Source: Nocardia mexicana NBRC 108244
GTDB taxonomy: Bacteria; Actinomycetota; Actinomycetes; Mycobacteriales; Mycobacteriaceae
DNA length: 64,000 bases
Direction: 5' to 3'
Assembly (NCBI RefSeq): GCF_001613165.1
Contig: NZ_BDBV01000029.1
Span: 1 to 64,000 of the forward strand
The notes under the pieces are model-generated. The model ran no database searches. It was not told the origin of the DNA and was given only the letters and a program-made list of their open reading frames with translations. How positions within the stretch are numbered: the stretch's first letter is position 1; each line of letters starts with the position of its first letter. Positions 27,782 to 35,878 of this stretch are shown one piece after another. Both the position numbers and the translations under genes were made by a program.

Positions 27782-28642
27782 CTAGGCGGTCCGGGCTGTC
27801 TCCGCCGCCTGCACCACGTGCCGCATCAGCAGGGCCGTGGTCACGGGGCCTACGCCGCCGGGGACCGGGCTCAGGGCACCGGCCTTGCCGGCCACCGAGG
27901 CCGCGTCCACGTCGCCGACGATGCCGCCGTCGGGTCCCTCGTTGGTGCCGACGTCGATGACCACCGCGCCCTCACGGACATGCTCGCCGGAGATCAGGCC
28001 CGCGCGCCCGACGGCGGCGACCACGATGTCGGCGGCCGAGGTGACCGCGGGCAGATCCGTAGTGCGCGAGTGGCATACGGTGACCGTCGCGTTCTCCGCC
28101 AGCAACAGCTGGGCCAGCGGCTTACCGACCACGTTCGACCGGCCCACGACCGCTACGTGCCGTCCGGCGAGCGGAATACCGTGGTGCTTCGCCAGCTCGA
28201 CGACCGCCTCGGCCGTGGCGGGCGGGAAGCTGGGCAGCCCGCTGGCGAGCAGGCCCAGCGACAGCGGGCTCACGCCGTCGACATCCTTGCCCGCCGCGAT
28301 GGCGGAGCTGACATCGTTGAGCCCCACCCCCGGCGGCAGCGGGGTCTGCAGCATGACCGCGTCCACGGCCGGGTCCGAGCTCAGCTTCTCCAGCTCCGCG
28401 CGGATCGCATCCGCGGTGGAGTCCGCACCGAGATCGGTCGTGTCGCAGGTGATCCCGAGCTTCGCGGCGGCGCGCTGCAGCGACTTCACATACCAGCCGC
28501 TGGCCGGATCGTCGTTGGCTACCACCAGGACGAGCCGCGGCGCGGTCCCCTGCGCGGTGAGCGCGGCGGCGCGCTGCTCGGTATCGGCCCTGAGTGCGGC
28601 GGCAAGTTCCTTGCCGGTCAGCGAAGTCGTGTCCACGGGCAC
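27782..28642 (-). CDS. folD: FolD-like methylenetetrahydrofolate dehydrogenase lacking the cyclohydrolase lysine
   Basis: A 286-residue FolD homologue. The substrate-domain motif reads GWYVKSLQRAA, keeping the Tyr (E. coli Tyr50) but with Leu where the catalytic Lys54 stands (E. coli IYVASKRKA). LQTPLPPGV keeps the Gln and KDVDG the Asp. The nucleotide-binding VVGRSNVVGKPLAQLLL and the C-terminal PVPGGVGPVTTALL are intact. The CTP-type motif of the bifunctional enzyme is replaced by PPATA. In the human enzyme, mutation of the equivalent lysine removes cyclohydrolase but not dehydrogenase activity, so a dehydrogenase-only protein is predicted. Confidence 0.82.
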   Translation of the reverse strand: MPVDTTSLTGKELAAALRADTEQRAAALTAQGTAPRLVLVVANDDPASGWYVKSLQRAAAKLGITCDTTDLGADSTADAIRAELEKLSSDPAVDAVMLQTPLPPGVGLNDVSSAIAAGKDVDGVSPLSLGLLASGLPSFPPATAEAVVELAKHHGIPLAGRHVAVVGRSNVVGKPLAQLLLAENATVTVCHSRTTDLPAVTSAADIVVAAVGRAGLISGEHVREGAVVIDVGTNEGPDGGIVGDVDAASVAGKAGALSPVPGGVGPVTTALLMRHVVQAAETARTA

Positions 28643-28846
28643 CCACCCTATCGGGCGCCGCGCAGGTCACGACGGCTGGCGTGGCCTCTATCGCTACCGA
28701 CCCGCTACCGCGTTACATCTGGAAATGTCACACCCTCAAATCCTCGCCGGGCACGCCGGTCCGCCGTATCGTTGGCTCGATTGTTCTCGAGCCAATTGCC
28801 AGCAACACGCGCATGACCCCGTTCGCTCGGAAAGGTGTCGACTGCA

Positions 28847-29719
28847 GTGAAAATAGCAAGGCGTTTCCGATATCTCGCCGCATCCTCGGCGGTGGCCCTC
28901 ATGCTCGCCGGGCCCGCCGCCACCACGGCCACCGCCGCCGAAGGCCCGGCCCCCCTGTACAACTCCGCCCAATCCAACTTCCTCAACGGCAACGATCCCG
29001 CCGGGCTGGCCGATCTGCGGCAGCTGCTCGACGAAGCCCCCGACGACGCGCAGGCGCTCGCGCTGCAGGCCGTCTGGTCGGACTACGTCGGTGACCTGCT
29101 GGGCCGCGAGGCCGCGCTGAACCGCCTCGGCGGCATCGACGGCAACATGGCCAACGGGACGCGGAATCTGCTGGGCGCCATCGGCGCCGCCGTCGGCACC
29201 CTGCCCAATCCGCTCCCGGCGCTGATCGGCCCGCAGACCGGCATCGTGGTGCTCGGCTACGGCCTGCTGCCCGACGGCTCGCTGCGCCCCGAACTGGTGA
29301 ACCGGCTGCAGGCGGCGTGGTTGCAGGCCATCGCCGCACCGGGTTCCCGCATCGTGGTCACCGGCGGCAACCCGCAGAACGGCGTCCCGGAGTCGGTCGC
29401 GATGGCGGGATGGCTGATCGGACACGGCATTCCGGCCGACCGGGTGCTGGTCGAGGACCGCGCCGGGTCGACGGTGCAGAATGCGCTGTTCAGCACCCGG
29501 ATGCTGCGGGACAACGGCCTGACGAGTGCGGTGGTGGTGACGTCGCCGAACCACATCCGCCGCGCGGTCGCGGATTTCATCGTCGCCGGAATCCCGGTGG
29601 TGGGCGCGATGACCTCGACCGATCAGCTGGTGTCGCAGCTGCCGCCGCCGAACAAGGCCGCCCAGCGCGGCATCTACCTGGACGCCACCCGCACGTTCCT
29701 GCTGCCGTCCGCACGGTAA
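28847..29719 (+). CDS. Secreted or lipid-envelope DUF218 (YdcF/SanA-like) protein
   Basis: About 290 residues with a signal peptide (AVALMLAGPAATTATAAE). An Ala/Leu-rich helical segment with TPR-like character follows (GLADLRQLLDEAPDDAQALALQAVW). The rest is a DUF218 domain, with GIVVLGYGLLPDGSL, SRIVVTGGNP, VLVEDRAGSTVQNALFS and VVVTSPNHIRRA. DUF218 proteins are linked to envelope maintenance, but their biochemistry is poorly known. GTG 28847 is favoured because GGAAAGG lies about 11 bases upstream; the GTG at 28835 overlaps that site. Confidence 0.8.
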   Translation: MKIARRFRYLAASSAVALMLAGPAATTATAAEGPAPLYNSAQSNFLNGNDPAGLADLRQLLDEAPDDAQALALQAVWSDYVGDLLGREAALNRLGGIDGNMANGTRNLLGAIGAAVGTLPNPLPALIGPQTGIVVLGYGLLPDGSLRPELVNRLQAAWLQAIAAPGSRIVVTGGNPQNGVPESVAMAGWLIGHGIPADRVLVEDRAGSTVQNALFSTRMLRDNGLTSAVVVTSPNHIRRAVADFIVAGIPVVGAMTSTDQLVSQLPPPNKAAQRGIYLDATRTFLLPSAR

Positions 29720-29750
29720 AACCGCTTGTCGGCCGGTGGACAATGATCCG

Positions 29751-30593
29751 GTGACCGCACCCCATCAGGAATCCGTCGTCGCCGAGCTCCGCGCCGCCGG
29801 CTGCGTATTCGCCGAGGACGAGGCCGCCCTGCTCACCGCCGCGGCCTCGTCCCCCGACGATCTGAATGCCCTGGTGGCGCAGCGGATTTCCGGCATACCG
29901 CTGGAACATCTGCTGGGCTGGACCGACTTTCGCGGCCTGCGGGTGGCGGTGGCGCCCGGCGTTTTCGTACCCCGGCAGCGCACCGGGTTCCTCGTGGAGC
30001 AGGCGGTCGAGCGCGGTCGCATCGGCACCGGGAGCGGCCGGGTCGTGGTCGATATGTGCTGCGGCTGCGGTGCGCTCGGCCTCGCGGTCGCCACCGAGTT
30101 GGCCGCGTACGGGATCGCCGTCGAGCTGGCCGCGAGCGATATCGAGCCCGCGGCGGTGGCGTGCGCCCGGCGCAACCTCGAACCGCTCGGCGCCCGGGTC
30201 TATCGGGGCGACCTGTTCACGCCGCTGCCCGGGGACCTGACCGGCCGCATCGACATCCTGCTCGCCAACACCCCCTACGTCCCCACCGCGATGATTCCCC
30301 GGATGCCGCCGGAGGCACGCGATCACGAACCCCGCTCGGCCCTGGACGGCGGCTCCGACGGTCTCGACATCGCGCGCCGAGTCGCGGCCGCGGCCCCGTC
30401 CTGGCTCGCGCCCGGCGGCCACGTCCTGGTGGAGGCGAGCGGGACGCAGGCGCCCGTCGCCGCGGAAATCTTTGCCCGGCAAGGCCTCACACCCACGGTC
30501 GCCCACGCCGAGGAACTCGACGCCACCGTGGTCATCGGCACCCGGCCGGTACCGGACCGATGTGCTCGACAGTCCGGCAATCTCCCCCGGTAG
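29751..30593 (+). CDS. PrmC/HemK-related N5-glutamine methyltransferase-like protein
   Basis: About 280 residues. The core VVVDMCCGCGALGLA is SAM motif I and LAASDIEPAAVACARRN motif II. The catalytic motif NPPY of PrmC is NTPY here (LLANTPYVP). N-terminal helices including IPLEHLLGWTDFRGLRVAV and VFVPRQRT match the PrmC N-domain. It resembles the actinobacterial PrmC-paralogue family of unknown substrate. GTG 29751 has GGTGGA ten bases upstream; GTG 29736 is possible. It is convergent with the kinase gene, 15 bases away. Confidence 0.75.
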   Translation: MTAPHQESVVAELRAAGCVFAEDEAALLTAAASSPDDLNALVAQRISGIPLEHLLGWTDFRGLRVAVAPGVFVPRQRTGFLVEQAVERGRIGTGSGRVVVDMCCGCGALGLAVATELAAYGIAVELAASDIEPAAVACARRNLEPLGARVYRGDLFTPLPGDLTGRIDILLANTPYVPTAMIPRMPPEARDHEPRSALDGGSDGLDIARRVAAAAPSWLAPGGHVLVEASGTQAPVAAEIFARQGLTPTVAHAEELDATVVIGTRPVPDRCARQSGNLPR

Positions 30594-30608
30594 CAATGCA
30601 GCCGACGA

Positions 30609-31127
30609 TCAGCCACCGGCAACGTGGTCGGCTATCAGCGCGATATGGACCCCCGGATCGCCGATATTGTCCACGGTGAGCCTGTCGTGCGCCCACGGCT
30701 CGTACTCGCGTTCCTGGACCTGCTGCCACGTCGGGATCCCCTGGCCCGGCATCTCGGCCACGCGACCCTCGACGCGCCGCCGGTGTTCGACCGGATCGCT
30801 GCAGGTCACCTCGATGAAGTGCAGCGCCGCACCGGTGCGCTCCGCCAAGCCCGCCCAGATCTCACGGGCGGCGGCGACGCCGTTCACCGCGTCGGCGACC
30901 ACGGTGCGGCCGGCGACGAGTTGGTCGGCGGCTATTCGCTCGGCGACGATGTAGCCCACCGGGTTTCCCTCGAAGGGGAAGCCGCTGGAGACGATGGCCG
31001 ATTCGATGCTGTCGATGCGCAGGTACGTCGCGCCGAGGGTGTCCGCGACGCCGCGAGACAGGCGGGACTTGCCCGAGCCCGGTAGGCCCGCGAACACGAT
31101 CAGGGTCGTCTCAGGAGCATGCGCCAT
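30609..31127 (-). CDS. P-loop kinase-like ATPase (AAA_33 type)
   Basis: A 172-residue small P-loop protein. The Walker A is FAGLPGSGKSRLS at about residues 13-25 and a DSIESAI segment follows. Later ADAVNGVAAAREIW and FIEVTCSDPVEHRRRVEGR resemble the lid and base-binding regions of gluconate-kinase or polynucleotide-kinase-like enzymes. It probably phosphorylates a small molecule or nucleotide. ATG 31127 is used since it places the P-loop at the usual distance from the N-terminus. Confidence 0.78.
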   Translation of the reverse strand: MAHAPETTLIVFAGLPGSGKSRLSRGVADTLGATYLRIDSIESAIVSSGFPFEGNPVGYIVAERIAADQLVAGRTVVADAVNGVAAAREIWAGLAERTGAALHFIEVTCSDPVEHRRRVEGRVAEMPGQGIPTWQQVQEREYEPWAHDRLTVDNIGDPGVHIALIADHVAGG

Positions 31128-31223
31128 CACACGCACGTTACCGATTCGCCGGACCCCGCCCGCCTCCCCGGTGCCCGGAAGCAATTGTCTCCCGATCGAA
31201 TTCGCCGAATCCCTCGAACGCCC

Positions 31224-31475
31224 TCACTCCTCGCGGTCGTGCTCGATCCGGTACTGCTCGATCCGGTACTGCTCGATCAGGTCGGCGTAGAGTTCCCCCT
31301 CCTCCAACTCGGGATCTCCGAGCAGGGCAACAGACCAGGGGATCGGGCACGGCGGGCGGTGATCCGGATCCGGGCACAGCAGCGCCGTCACCTGGTCCAC
31401 GACGTGACGGGCCTGCTCCTCCGTCGCGTACACGCCCAGTCGAATCTCCCACACCTGCCGTTGCGCATCGTCCAT
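31224..31475 (-). CDS. Small conserved-type hypothetical protein with a 15-bp in-frame C-terminal repeat
   Basis: An 83-codon frame with charged, mixed composition (QVWEIRLGVYATEEQARHVVDQVTALL), so it looks like a real soluble protein. The C-terminus repeats IEQYR twice because a 15-bp unit (TGCTCGATCCGGTAC) is duplicated at about 31251-31281. ATG 31475 is selected since the upstream in-frame extension is Arg-rich and unlikely. No family is recognised. Confidence 0.55.
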   Translation of the reverse strand: MDDAQRQVWEIRLGVYATEEQARHVVDQVTALLCPDPDHRPPCPIPWSVALLGDPELEEGELYADLIEQYRIEQYRIEHDREE

Positions 31476-31660
31476 GCCCGGATCATGGCGCGCGCCAGCC
31501 GATGTCGCAACGGCAGCGCGTATTTTAACGGACCCCGTCCTGCCTCGGGCGGAATTCCGAATTCGAACCGCTCGGTAGAAATACCACATCGGATCCCGGT
31601 GACCCGTGCGGTATAGTCGCAATATCGCGAAAGCCTTTAGCAGACATCGGGATAGCATGT

Positions 31661-32548
31661 ATGCAGACAGGGTATGAGCGTCAGACGGCCGATGACGACG
31701 TGTCGCGATATTATGTGCGCAAAACGGCCGAGATCATGCACAAATATGGTCCCGGGCCGCGCATTCACTTTCACGTCGGCCTATTCCCCGGCGGGGCCGA
31801 GCCGACCTCCGACGTCCCCGGGTATGTCCTCCAGCGGCGGCTGCACGACTCGCAGGAGGAGGCGCTGACCCACGCGGCCGCCGCATGGGACGTCGCTGGT
31901 CACCGGCCCGCGGAGCTCCTGGACATCGGGTGCGGCGTGGGCGGCGGGTCCCTGTTCTGGGCGCAGGAGCACGATGCCGCCGTCACCGGTTTGACGGTCG
32001 CCGCCGACCATGTCGGGGTGATGCGGGAACTGGTGCGGCACGCCGGTGCGCAGGGCCGGGTGTCGGTGCGGGCACAGGATGTTCATTCGCTCACCGACCG
32101 CAATGCCTTCGATGCCGCCGTGGCCTTCGAAAGTTCCGGATATATGAATCGGACCCGTCTGTTCGAGGTCGTCGCCACCGCGTTGCGACCGGGCGGATGG
32201 TTCGGGATCCAGGAGCATTTCCCGTTCCGCTCGGATTGCGCGGTCACGGCATTACTGGACGACTACTACAAAACGCGGCTCGGCGTTCTGGAGGAATACC
32301 TGTCCGCGGCGGCGGCAACGGGTTTCGTCCTCGAGACCGACGAGGACGTCACCGAACGGGTCACCGAATTCTGGATGCAGTCCGCGGCCTGGACGACCGC
32401 GGAACTCGCGGCCATCGACGACGGCCAGGCGTCCCCGATCCGGCGAGAGCGGCTGATGCAGTCCTGCGTATTCCACGGCAGGCTGTTCCGGCTCTGGCGT
32501 GACCACGCGGTGCAGACGCGGCAATTGCTGTTCCGCCTGAGCCGCTGA
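31661..32548 (+). CDS. Prenyl diphosphate-type C-methyltransferase (terpene biosynthesis)
   Basis: A 295-residue class I SAM methyltransferase. Motif I is [17 protein letters not shown], with [14 protein letters not shown] as the following strand and [10 protein letters not shown] in the active-site region. The N-terminal [22 protein letters not shown] is typical of small-molecule methyltransferases acting on prenyl or phytyl substrates. It is followed 22 bases later by a terpene synthase, so it likely methylates the isoprenyl diphosphate before cyclisation, as GPP methyltransferase does for 2-methylisoborneol. It does not match that enzyme closely by eye, so the methylation site is open. A TATAGT -10 lies at 31612-31617. 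Confidence 0.72.
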   Translation: MQTGYERQTADDDVSRYYVRKTAEIMHKYGPGPRIHFHVGLFPGGAEPTSDVPGYVLQRRLHDSQEEALTHAAAAWDVAGHRPAELLDIGCGVGGGSLFWAQEHDAAVTGLTVAADHVGVMRELVRHAGAQGRVSVRAQDVHSLTDRNAFDAAVAFESSGYMNRTRLFEVVATALRPGGWFGIQEHFPFRSDCAVTALLDDYYKTRLGVLEEYLSAAAATGFVLETDEDVTERVTEFWMQSAAWTTAELAAIDDGQASPIRRERLMQSCVFHGRLFRLWRDHAVQTRQLLFRLSR

Positions 32549-32570
32549 GACCCACGACGAGGAGGGCGCG

Positions 32571-33689
32571 ATGACCACCCACCCGGCCGTGCACCCGAAT
32601 GCCGGGCAGCGGTACGCCCTGCCGCCGTTCTACTGCCCGCTCCCCCCGGTCTTGAACCCGCACATGGCGCGCGTGCAAGATCGCGCGTTGCGGTGGACCG
32701 AGCGGGTCGGCCTGTACCGGGACGAATCCGATCGGGCGTGGGGCCGGGCCACTCACAGCGGGGAATGGGCATGCCGGTTGATCCCGGATCCGGCAGGCGA
32801 GGATATGGCGGTCCTGTTCGCCGAGTGGAACTACTGGACGTTCGCCATAGACGACCTGATCGACGAGGACTCGGCGGACGACGCCGGCGCAGTCGTATCG
32901 GCAACGGACACCATCGAATTCGCGTGGCGGATGATCCGCGGCCTCGAGCACCCCGGCTCTCGGCTCGACGGCGCCGGGGACGACCTGGTGCCCACCACCC
33001 GCGCGGCACTGAGTGCGGCGCACTGGCATCGGATCACCCGCGCCGTGCGGGACTGGATGCTGGCCGCGACCCTGGAGGCGGCGACCACCGAACGCGCCGT
33101 CCTGCCGTCGTTCGACGATTACCTGGCGGTGTGCGCGGAGAGCGGTGGTTTCCGGTTCTTCTTCGGCTGGATGGAGATCGGGGCGGGCGTCGAGGTTCCG
33201 CCCCATCAGTTCTACGCGCCGGGCACACAGGCCCTCACGCAGTTGGCCGGGACCATCATCCGGATCGACAACGATCTGATGAGCTATCCGAAGGGCGATC
33301 ACCTCGAGCCACCGGCGCAGAACATCGCCAATGTCCTTGTCCGCCACCGCGGCTGCCCGCTGCCGGACGCGGTGGCCGCGGCCGCGGCGCTGCGCGACGG
33401 GCTGATGCTGCACTATCTCCGGCTGTCGGACCGGATCGGCGGATCACACGCCTGCGGCCCGGAGCTGCGGCGCTACATCACCGGCTTGGGGCACACCATT
33501 CGCGGGAACCTCGAATGGGGCAACACCGCACCCCGCTACGCCAGCCCCCGAAACCACCATTCGTACCCCGACCCCACCGCGACCTGCGGGGTGTCCGTCA
33601 CCGACACCGCCCCCCGCCTACCGTCGGGACCGCCGCCGGACGCGCCCTCGATCGCCTGGTGGTGGGACCGCTCGCTCGACCGTCTCTGA
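32571..33689 (+). CDS. Class I terpene synthase
   Basis: A 372-residue terpene cyclase. The aspartate-rich metal motif is FAIDDLIDEDS (Asp94, Asp95, Asp98). The NSE-type motif is NDLMSYPKGDH (Asn234, Asp235, Ser238, Lys241), and the C-terminal RGNLEWGNTAPRY resembles the conserved Trp..Arg-Tyr end. These bind three Mg ions and the diphosphate of the substrate. A 50-residue Pro-rich tail follows. The adjacent C-methyltransferase suggests that the substrate is a methylated prenyl diphosphate. A GAGGAGGG ribosome site precedes ATG 32571. The product is not predictable. Confidence 0.9.
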   Translation: MTTHPAVHPNAGQRYALPPFYCPLPPVLNPHMARVQDRALRWTERVGLYRDESDRAWGRATHSGEWACRLIPDPAGEDMAVLFAEWNYWTFAIDDLIDEDSADDAGAVVSATDTIEFAWRMIRGLEHPGSRLDGAGDDLVPTTRAALSAAHWHRITRAVRDWMLAATLEAATTERAVLPSFDDYLAVCAESGGFRFFFGWMEIGAGVEVPPHQFYAPGTQALTQLAGTIIRIDNDLMSYPKGDHLEPPAQNIANVLVRHRGCPLPDAVAAAAALRDGLMLHYLRLSDRIGGSHACGPELRRYITGLGHTIRGNLEWGNTAPRYASPRNHHSYPDPTATCGVSVTDTAPRLPSGPPPDAPSIAWWWDRSLDRL

Positions 33690-33849
33690 ACGCCCCGCCG
33701 GCACCGATGGGCGGAGCGGCTCATGTGCATCCGCCCACCGGCGCCGGTTGTATCCGAGACAGTGCCCGGCAGGCCATACGGCAACCACCGAGCACCATCC
33801 AGGTATTCGGAGCAGTCGTCGCGAAGGATGCGTCCGATCGTGTCCGGCC

Positions 33850-35136
33850 TCATCGACCGGCCGGATGCCCGATCTCGCCCTCCGCCGCGGCCCGGTCGAG
33901 CAGCGGGCGCGACAGCAGTGCCGTGGCCGCGGTGACGAGCAACAGCACGATGATGTAGCCCGAGAACAGCGCCGGATGCGCGGCGAAGTGCTGTTTCAGG
34001 GCGGGGGTCGTACCGCCGAAGATCGCGGCGGTGACGGTGTAGGGCACGGCCATCACCGTGACCCGGTAGCGTGCGGGCGCCACCATCGCCGTGGCGCCGG
34101 GCAGGGTCGCGGCCAGGGTCACCACGCAGATCGACCCTACGATCATCAGCACCCAGTACGTCACCGGCGTGGCCGAATTCAGCAGCACCTGCATGGGCAG
34201 GGTCGCCAGCGCCGAAGCGATTGCCGCACCGGCGATCCAGCGCAGCGGACCGACCCGGTCGGCGAGGGCGCCGAACACCGGCGCCGCCGCCATATAGGCC
34301 AGCTGAGCCACCACTCCCGCCCACAACACCTCGCTGTCAGGCATTTTCAGGACCGTGATCGCGTAACTCGTCGGCGCGCTGACCCACAGGTAGTACGACG
34401 ACAGCGTCCCCGCCGTGATCCCCGCGACGGCCAGCGACGGCCCGAGCAGCGCGCGCCATTCGCGGCGCCACCGGACCGGACGGTCCGACTGCTCGCGGTC
34501 GAGTGTCTCCGGAATGGTGCGGCGGGCGAACAGGAAGATCAGCGACAGCACGGCGGCGGCGAGGAACGGTATGCGCCAGTACCCGTCGCGCAGCGCGTCC
34601 GCACCCGCGCCGGTCACCAGCCCGGCCACGAGCAGGTTGGCCGAGATCGTGCCGAGTCCGTAGAAGATCGAGTACACGCTGGTGCCGAGCATCCGCCGCC
34701 GCGGTGGCGCGGACTCGTACATGTACGCCTGCGCGACCGCCTGCTCCCCGCCGAACGAGAATCCCAGCACCAGCCGCCACACCAGCAGCAGGATCGGCGC
34801 CGCCGCACCGATGGCCTCCCGGCCGGGCGTCAGGGCCATGCCCAGCGTCGCCACCCCGGCCAATCCGATGGACAGCACCAGCGCGGGCCTGCGGCCGCGG
34901 CGGTCCGCCAGCTGACCCAGTACCAGCGCCCCGATCGGACGGATCAGGAATCCGACGGCGAACAGGCCGAATCCGTACAGCACGGACTGCCGCAGGTCAC
35001 CGCCGAAGAACTGCGGCGCGAAATAGGTCACCAGCAGCGCGTACAGCGACCATTCGTAGGCTTCCAGGGCGGCGCCCGCCGCGGAGGCGGTGATGCGGTG
35101 GGCCGAGCGGGCACGCGTAGCGATCGATGTGTTCAT
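33850..35136 (-). CDS. MFS transporter, metabolite:H+ symporter (ShiA/ProP-like)
   Basis: A 428-residue protein with about 12 membrane segments and the MFS loop motif LADRRGRRPALVLS. WRLVLGFSFGGEQAVAQAYMYE and YGFGLFAVGFLIRPIGALV are characteristic of the metabolite:H+ symporter branch, which takes up organic acids, shikimate or betaines. ATG 35136 is preferred over 35157 because the latter lies inside a palindromic operator. A terpene export role from nearness to the synthase is possible but less likely for this branch. Confidence 0.85.
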   Translation of the reverse strand: MNTSIATRARSAHRITASAAGAALEAYEWSLYALLVTYFAPQFFGGDLRQSVLYGFGLFAVGFLIRPIGALVLGQLADRRGRRPALVLSIGLAGVATLGMALTPGREAIGAAAPILLLVWRLVLGFSFGGEQAVAQAYMYESAPPRRRMLGTSVYSIFYGLGTISANLLVAGLVTGAGADALRDGYWRIPFLAAAVLSLIFLFARRTIPETLDREQSDRPVRWRREWRALLGPSLAVAGITAGTLSSYYLWVSAPTSYAITVLKMPDSEVLWAGVVAQLAYMAAAPVFGALADRVGPLRWIAGAAIASALATLPMQVLLNSATPVTYWVLMIVGSICVVTLAATLPGATAMVAPARYRVTVMAVPYTVTAAIFGGTTPALKQHFAAHPALFSGYIIVLLLVTAATALLSRPLLDRAAAEGEIGHPAGR

Positions 35137-35146
35137 GAGCGGGGCT

Positions 35147-35167
35147 AACTTTAACACCGTTCAAGTT
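35147..35167. promoter_or_regulatory. 21-bp near-perfect palindromic operator at the MFS promoter
   Basis: Arms AACTTTAAC and GTTCAAGTT are separated by ACC and match at eight of nine positions. The site lies 11 bases upstream of the MFS start at 35136. The TTnAAC-N3-GTTnAA layout is like TetR-family operators. No regulator gene adjoins it in this window. Confidence 0.6.
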
Positions 35168-35230
35168 CACGTCGTACCTGCACGTTCGCCGGGCGGGCAC
35201 CGAAGCCCGTCACCGCGGCCGGGGAACGGT

Positions 35231-35782
35231 TCACTCGATGGCTTCGCGCAACGTCCGGAACTCCGTGGCCAGGGCCTCCAGGGTGTAGTGCGCGTTCAGC
35301 CCGCTCGGATTGGGCAGCACCCACACCGCGGTCGCCCCGAGTGAATCCGGCTGGGAGCCAACGGTTGCGCGGGGGCGGCCGAAGGCGGTGCGGTAGGCGC
35401 CGATACCGAGCACGGCGAGCACCCGGGGCCGGTACCGCGCCACCCGCTCGACGAGCGCGCGGCCGCCCTCGCGCAGTTCGTCCGGCGTCAGCTCGTCGGC
35501 CTTGGCCGTGGTCCGCGCCGCGACATTGGTGATGCCCAGCCCCCACTCCAACAGTTCGTCCTGCTCGTCCGGCCGCACCAGGCGCGGAGTGAACCCGGAC
35601 CGAAACAGCGCGGGCCAGAAACGATTACCCGGCCGGGCGAAATGGTGCCCGGTCGCCCCCGACCACAACCCCGGATTGATCCCGCAGAACAGCACCCGCA
35701 GTCCGGGCGCCACCACATCGGCAATCGTCTTCCCCTGCGCGGCATCCAGATCGGCAGGCGTGGGACGAGCGGATTTCGGCAT
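35231..35782 (-). CDS. mug: G/U mismatch-specific DNA glycosylase
   Basis: A 183-residue uracil-DNA glycosylase of the Mug/TDG family, which removes uracil or thymine opposite guanine. The active-site motif GINPGLWSGATGHHFARPGNRFW near residue 34 has the catalytic Asn, and LPNPSGLNAHYT near residue 155 is the DNA-inserting loop. Both are complete. ATG 35782 gives the usual length. It is divergent from ctaA. Confidence 0.93.
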   Translation of the reverse strand: MPKSARPTPADLDAAQGKTIADVVAPGLRVLFCGINPGLWSGATGHHFARPGNRFWPALFRSGFTPRLVRPDEQDELLEWGLGITNVAARTTAKADELTPDELREGGRALVERVARYRPRVLAVLGIGAYRTAFGRPRATVGSQPDSLGATAVWVLPNPSGLNAHYTLEALATEFRTLREAIE

Positions 35783-35840
35783 CCGCTCAGTGTGCCCGAC
35801 CTCCCGGCACCACCGGCCGCGCACCCGAAAGTGCGCACCC

Positions 35841-35855
35841 ACTACAGGCTGTAGT
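35841..35855. promoter_or_regulatory. Perfect palindrome ACTACA-GGC-TGTAGT upstream of ctaA
   Basis: A 15-bp palindrome with 6-bp perfect arms lies 24 bases upstream of the ctaA start, in the divergent gap with mug. TACA..TGTA dyads are recognised by BlaI/MecI/CopY-type repressors, but the spacing here is three rather than two bases. It likely controls ctaA transcription. Confidence 0.5.
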
Positions 35856-35878
35856 TGACCGTCGACTACCATCGGTGC

